A stretch of 64,000 nt of DNA from Liopterus haemorrhoidalis (taxonomy: Eukaryota; Arthropoda; Insecta; Coleoptera; Dytiscidae): positions 38,159,626 to 38,223,625 of the forward strand of contig OZ020617.1 in NCBI GenBank assembly GCA_963971575.1, written 5' to 3'. Under the pieces are notes generated by a model. The model was not told the DNA's origin. It did not search any database and saw nothing but the letters and a program-made list of their open reading frames with translations. Below are positions 60,096 through 64,000 of this stretch, in pieces (the stretch's first letter is position 1; every line of letters begins with the position of its first letter). The position numbers and the translations under genes were made by a program.

Positions 60096-61569
60096 CATAT
60101 ATATATCTTGGGTTAGGGTGAGCTGTTTTTATAAAATTTCATTTTCATCTCATCTTGACTTTTTGTGTAATTTTTAATAGAATTTTTTGAAAATATTAGT
60201 TTTAAAAAATTTTCATTGAATTTTATATATTTTAATTTTCATAATACATCACTTTTTCCATTTGACATTTAGATTTTGGCTGCCAACATGAAACATGAAA
60301 TAATCACGAAACTCGTTACAACTTGAGAAAAAAATCTAGTTTAGTTCCGCTTAAACATAATAAACAGAGTATACAAAAGAAGATAAAATGGATATGAGTA
60401 AAAACACAAACCTTTACTGCCTCATCATATCAATCTGTTAATACAAGTAGTAATAATCAAATTTTAAACTGGAAAGCATGAAAGAAGTCGGGTAAAACCG
60501 GTATTTAATATTTTTAGTTTAATTTTCATTCTTGAATAGAGGAAAATGTCGATCCTGTTTCCGTGCTTTAAAAAATTCTGGTAAAATGGTTATTTTACTT
60601 TCGTTTACGGTTTGTTCTCATCCTTGAAAAAAATTTACTTTGACTCCTTCAAAAATCTTCAACTCCTCGACTGCTTGACTCGCGACTTCCGATTCCGACT
60701 CCCCATCCTTGCTACTGATAGCAGGATTTGTTTATATTTTTAAGAACCTAAGCCAGTTTATCCGCCACTGGTTCACTCTCTTGCGCATTTATGCAATGCC
60801 TTATTTATGTTTCTATTTCAGCACTGTTGATTTGTTACTTCCACTTGGCTTCATTCGTTATCGTACTGCTTTGATATTATTAATCGGTGTTGATGTATGC
60901 CTTTGTACCCAGCCTCCGTTCTGTATCTCTGCTTCTCTTCTGTTCACTTGAACAAGTTGCTGGGGTGTGTATTATAAACAGGGATTATCTCAGTACTTTA
61001 CAACGACAACACTTGTCATAATTATTTAACGCAACTTCACGCTGGATCATGAGGTCAACGGCTAAGGAATCTTGGAATTTTATACTGGAGATAAACAGCT
61101 AATGTTTCAGACATTAACATTAAGTTAAGGTAGTTAGACATGGAAAGTTACTGCGATTTCGGTTTGAGATGGCTGCTGTAAATGTTTAAAGACTTTCTTA
61201 ATAGATGAAGTTTTCAGGATAGCAAAAAATTTAGCAAAAAATTATCTGTCTTATTCTGGCAAAAACTAAATTAATGATTGTGCATGTAATAAAATATTGA
61301 ACAGGTAGCCAGAGCCGGATTTACGCACAGGCAAACCTAGGTATACTTGAGGAGGATTTATTTAGCCGACGACTATTAGAATAATGGTATAGTTAAATCT
61401 AGAAGGTCATGAAAATAAAATTGTTTTAATGTCATTCATTCGCATGTTGAGAAAGAACAATTGGTTTGTTTCAGTCGCTCTTCCAACCAGCAATGGGAAA
61501 ATATTAAAACATAAAATATTAAAACATAAGTATGTACAAAAACGTACATATGTAATGGGGGTAATTTTT
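60096..61569. other. No gene seen
   Basis: Several short ORFs without motif. CAGAGCCGGATTTACGCACA at about 61315 is reminiscent of a hAT-type end; no partner found. Confidence 0.35.
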
Positions 61570-62330
61570 TTTTTTTTTTTTAGCGACAGCAGCGTTTGGA
61601 AGATTGAGGAAGTTGGTCTGGAATGACAGAGGTCTACAGTATTACACCAAGATAAAGGTTTACAGGGCGGTGGTCCTCTCAGTACTCCTATATAGTAGCG
61701 AATCTGTAGTCTTGGAATCTTGAATCGTAGACACATCAGATTATTGCAAAGATTTCGTCAGAGATGTTTACGATCTATTTTGAAGATTAAATAGCAGGAC
61801 TGCGTTCCTGATACTGACATTCTAAAAAAAGCAGGCTTGTTGAGCATTGAAGCTATCCTAATCCTGAAACATCTTAAATGGTCAGGACATGTAATTAGAA
61901 TGCCAGATAACCGTATGCCTAAGCAGGTACTGTATTCAGAGCTATTACATGGCAGTAGAAATCCGGGAGCCCCGTACAGAAGATATAAAGATATGGTCAA
62001 GAGTTCACTCAAATCATGTCACCTCCTACATTAATCTTGGGAAAAGGTATGTACTGAACGCTCCAAGTGGAAACACTCGGTGTCTTGTTCAGTGAACCAG
62101 TTTGAACAGCAGAGAATAACACGTGCTCGACGGAAAGAGAGACTTAATAGTATGCCTGTGCCATCTGGAGAGTATTTGTGCTGTGTGTGCGGAAAAACTT
62201 TTGTGTCGCGTATTGGACTCTACAGTCATGAAAAGCCACATTCAAGAAGGAATGTGAAGATTTGCAAAGCACCCATCGTCGTTCGACGGCGTTGGATATA
62301 TAATTTTGGTATTATTTCATAAATAAATTC
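61570..62330 (+). pseudogene. RTE-like LINE ORF2 C-terminal part with zinc finger
   Basis: Plus strand, several frame changes and stops. AAFGRLRKLVWNDRGL, YTKIKVYRAVVLSVLLYSSE (post-RT block), RHIRLLQRFRQRCLRSILKI, KAGLLSIEAILILKHLKWSG with HVIRMPDNRMPKQVLYSELL, then PYRRYKDMVKSSLKSCH, and finally a C2H2 finger of the form CxxCGKxFVSRIGLYSH (62180-62240). This protein tail is common in animal endonuclease-RT LINEs. The upstream RT is absent. A poly-T at about 61567 adjoins the 5' truncation. Confidence 0.75.
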
Positions 62331-64000
62331 AGTATAATCATCCATTTAGTGTAAAATATTAAAAATGTTAAATGATAAAAAATAATCTATTTCTTAGAAA
62401 GAGCATTCAAGATAAGGGTAGACATGTTTATTATTGTAACTTGAGACTTTTGTAAATGTAACATGAAAAGTGAATCGTAAATTCTTTTGTCAAAAATATA
62501 CATCAACCATAAGCACATAAATAATAATTAATCTTTGTCTGAAATATAAATACTATGTTTGGGTTTATTTCTAATGGGGTACTTATCTGAGTTATCACCA
62601 ATAAATTGTGAATTTTAAGATAGACAGTCAAGAGGATATGAAATGATATTTAACAGTTGGGCGATGTAAGCCGCTCAGGGCAGTTAGAGTAGTTGATTCT
62701 AAAGGGTGACGTTGTTAAATCGTGTTTTAAAAAAAGTTGAGCTTAAACCGCCGTAAGGTTAAGTCATGTTTAGGAGTTGGTTTTTAAGAGTCATGGGTTA
62801 GATGAGAGTAAGTACAAATGAAAATACTTAAATTCAAACAGCCAACCGTGACATTGTATTGTACATGTATTCGAATATATTCAAATATAACATGGGTACC
62901 CGCAGTAAGGATCAAAAGGAGACACTTGCCCCTTCTTGGAGTCTCCACTTCTAAAGATGCGTTCACCGCTCTAAAATTAGTTGACTATACACCGTACGTT
63001 GTTGATAAATTTAATCAATAGTTTTAACGTTTAATGACAGCGTTCACAGCTATGAAAATTAATGCGTAACTAATATTGTGACATTTTTTCAATGCATTTA
63101 TCTGACTTTTTACAAACCCGGCATCTGTGCGATCTTGATTTCTTACTAAATTTTAATAACAAAATTATAACCGCAACTTCAGCAATTCTTTTTCGTTTCA
63201 CGATTTCCGAAATTTGTTGAAATGTTTGCAGAATTTTTTAGGTTATGTAAAGTGAGATATCTAATATGTGTTTATATGCCTCTCATTAAAACAACGGACT
63301 AACTATAAGTTTGGAAAACAGTTGCCAGTCGACAACACAATTTTAAGCTTAAATTTAAAGCTGGGAATAATCGCTTGCGTTACCATATGACAAACTTGTA
63401 GTGACAATCAACAGTGAACAACTCATAGTCTATTAATTTAAGGGCTATGAATGCAACTTAAGTGTTTTATTCCAAACCCTTATGCTTTTCTGTTTTCAAA
63501 TTTATTCATTTTTACATTTGTCGGTGTTATATTATGCAAGCCTGTAGCTGCAAACGTTAAATCGTCTGTACATGCTACTTGACCGCTGAGTAAGGGCACC
63601 GACGTGAGTTACATTCCTGCTTATGTCAAATAATTTGTGTAAAAATATTTATACAAATTACAGGTTCTGCTTAGCCGTTCGCAACTGGCTTAAAACTGTA
63701 GGTGCCTTTCTGTGTACTCTAAAAAATGGACGTAATAATTACCATATTACTCCTGAATGTACTTAGATCGAAAACATGGTCACGAAACCGGGAAACAGGA
63801 GGCCTTGGCTCATTTCGGGCTGTCGCGCCAATGATGATGATGATGATGTTATATTATGACTTTTTTTATTATGGCTATTTTATATTTTCTATCAAAAATT
63901 AAACAATTTATGTTCAAGTCCATATACTCTTTTCAAGTTTACATTAAGGGGCCTCGCAACATTGGAGCATCTCAAATTTGTTGAAATTTGTGCGACTGTA
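62331..64000. other. No gene seen
   Basis: AT-rich; (GAT)n microsatellite at 63831-63848. Short ORFs are without motifs. Confidence 0.4.

Overview
The window is AT-rich nuclear DNA of an arthropod, almost certainly an insect. It contains I-clade LINEs with RNase H, a Jockey-clade LINE with a Drosophila-style internal promoter, CR1-like and RTE-like LINE remains, a BEL/Pao element, a gypsy-type LTR element, mariner, hAT, Harbinger-like and piggyBac-like DNA transposons, and tRNA-derived SINEs. I cannot name the order or species. I recognise no host protein-coding gene, rRNA or functional tRNA; every convincing coding region belongs to a transposable element. There are no operons, and the functional units are the elements themselves.

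Layout. 1-9390: RTE fragment, dispersed repeat, mariner 5' fragment, a 675-bp inverted-repeat element holding four tandem repeats, and a 5'-truncated CR1-like LINE (minus). 9391-19528: a nested complex. A 242-bp solo LTR is split by a near-intact 5.6-kb I-clade LINE and sits 4 bp from a 4.3-kb non-autonomous gypsy-type element with two identical 266-bp LTRs. 19529-22595: unique sequence and a mariner relic. 22596-32667: a 5'-truncated I-clade LINE joined directly to a full-length Jockey-clade LINE, the pair flanked by a single target-site duplication. 32668-38028: repeat flank, CR1-like fragment, SINEs, hAT relic and microsatellites. 38029-43389: a BEL/Pao element with near-identical LTRs and one long ORF that lacks the reverse-transcriptase core, inserted in an RTE fragment. 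43390-50369: LINE scraps, a Harbinger-like MITE, dispersed repeats and mostly unassigned DNA. 50370-55393: a CR1-like LINE split by a 2.9-kb unclassified non-coding insertion. 55394-64000: SINE head, RTE scraps, an internally deleted mariner, piggyBac-like and TA-flanked MITEs, and the 3' end of an RTE-like LINE with a C-terminal zinc finger.

How parts interact. The Jockey and the first I-clade LINE each have ORF1 (CCHC-knuckle RNA-binding protein) and ORF2 (endonuclease plus reverse transcriptase, with RNase H in the I-clade copy), so both could in principle be active. The LTR-flanked elements lacking reverse transcriptase, and the MITEs, would depend on enzymes supplied from elsewhere. The most unusual items are the two-LINE composite with one target-site duplication, the RT-less BEL polyprotein, the young non-coding gypsy-type element, the unclassified 2.9-kb insertion, and a dispersed repeat with a periodic conserved module.
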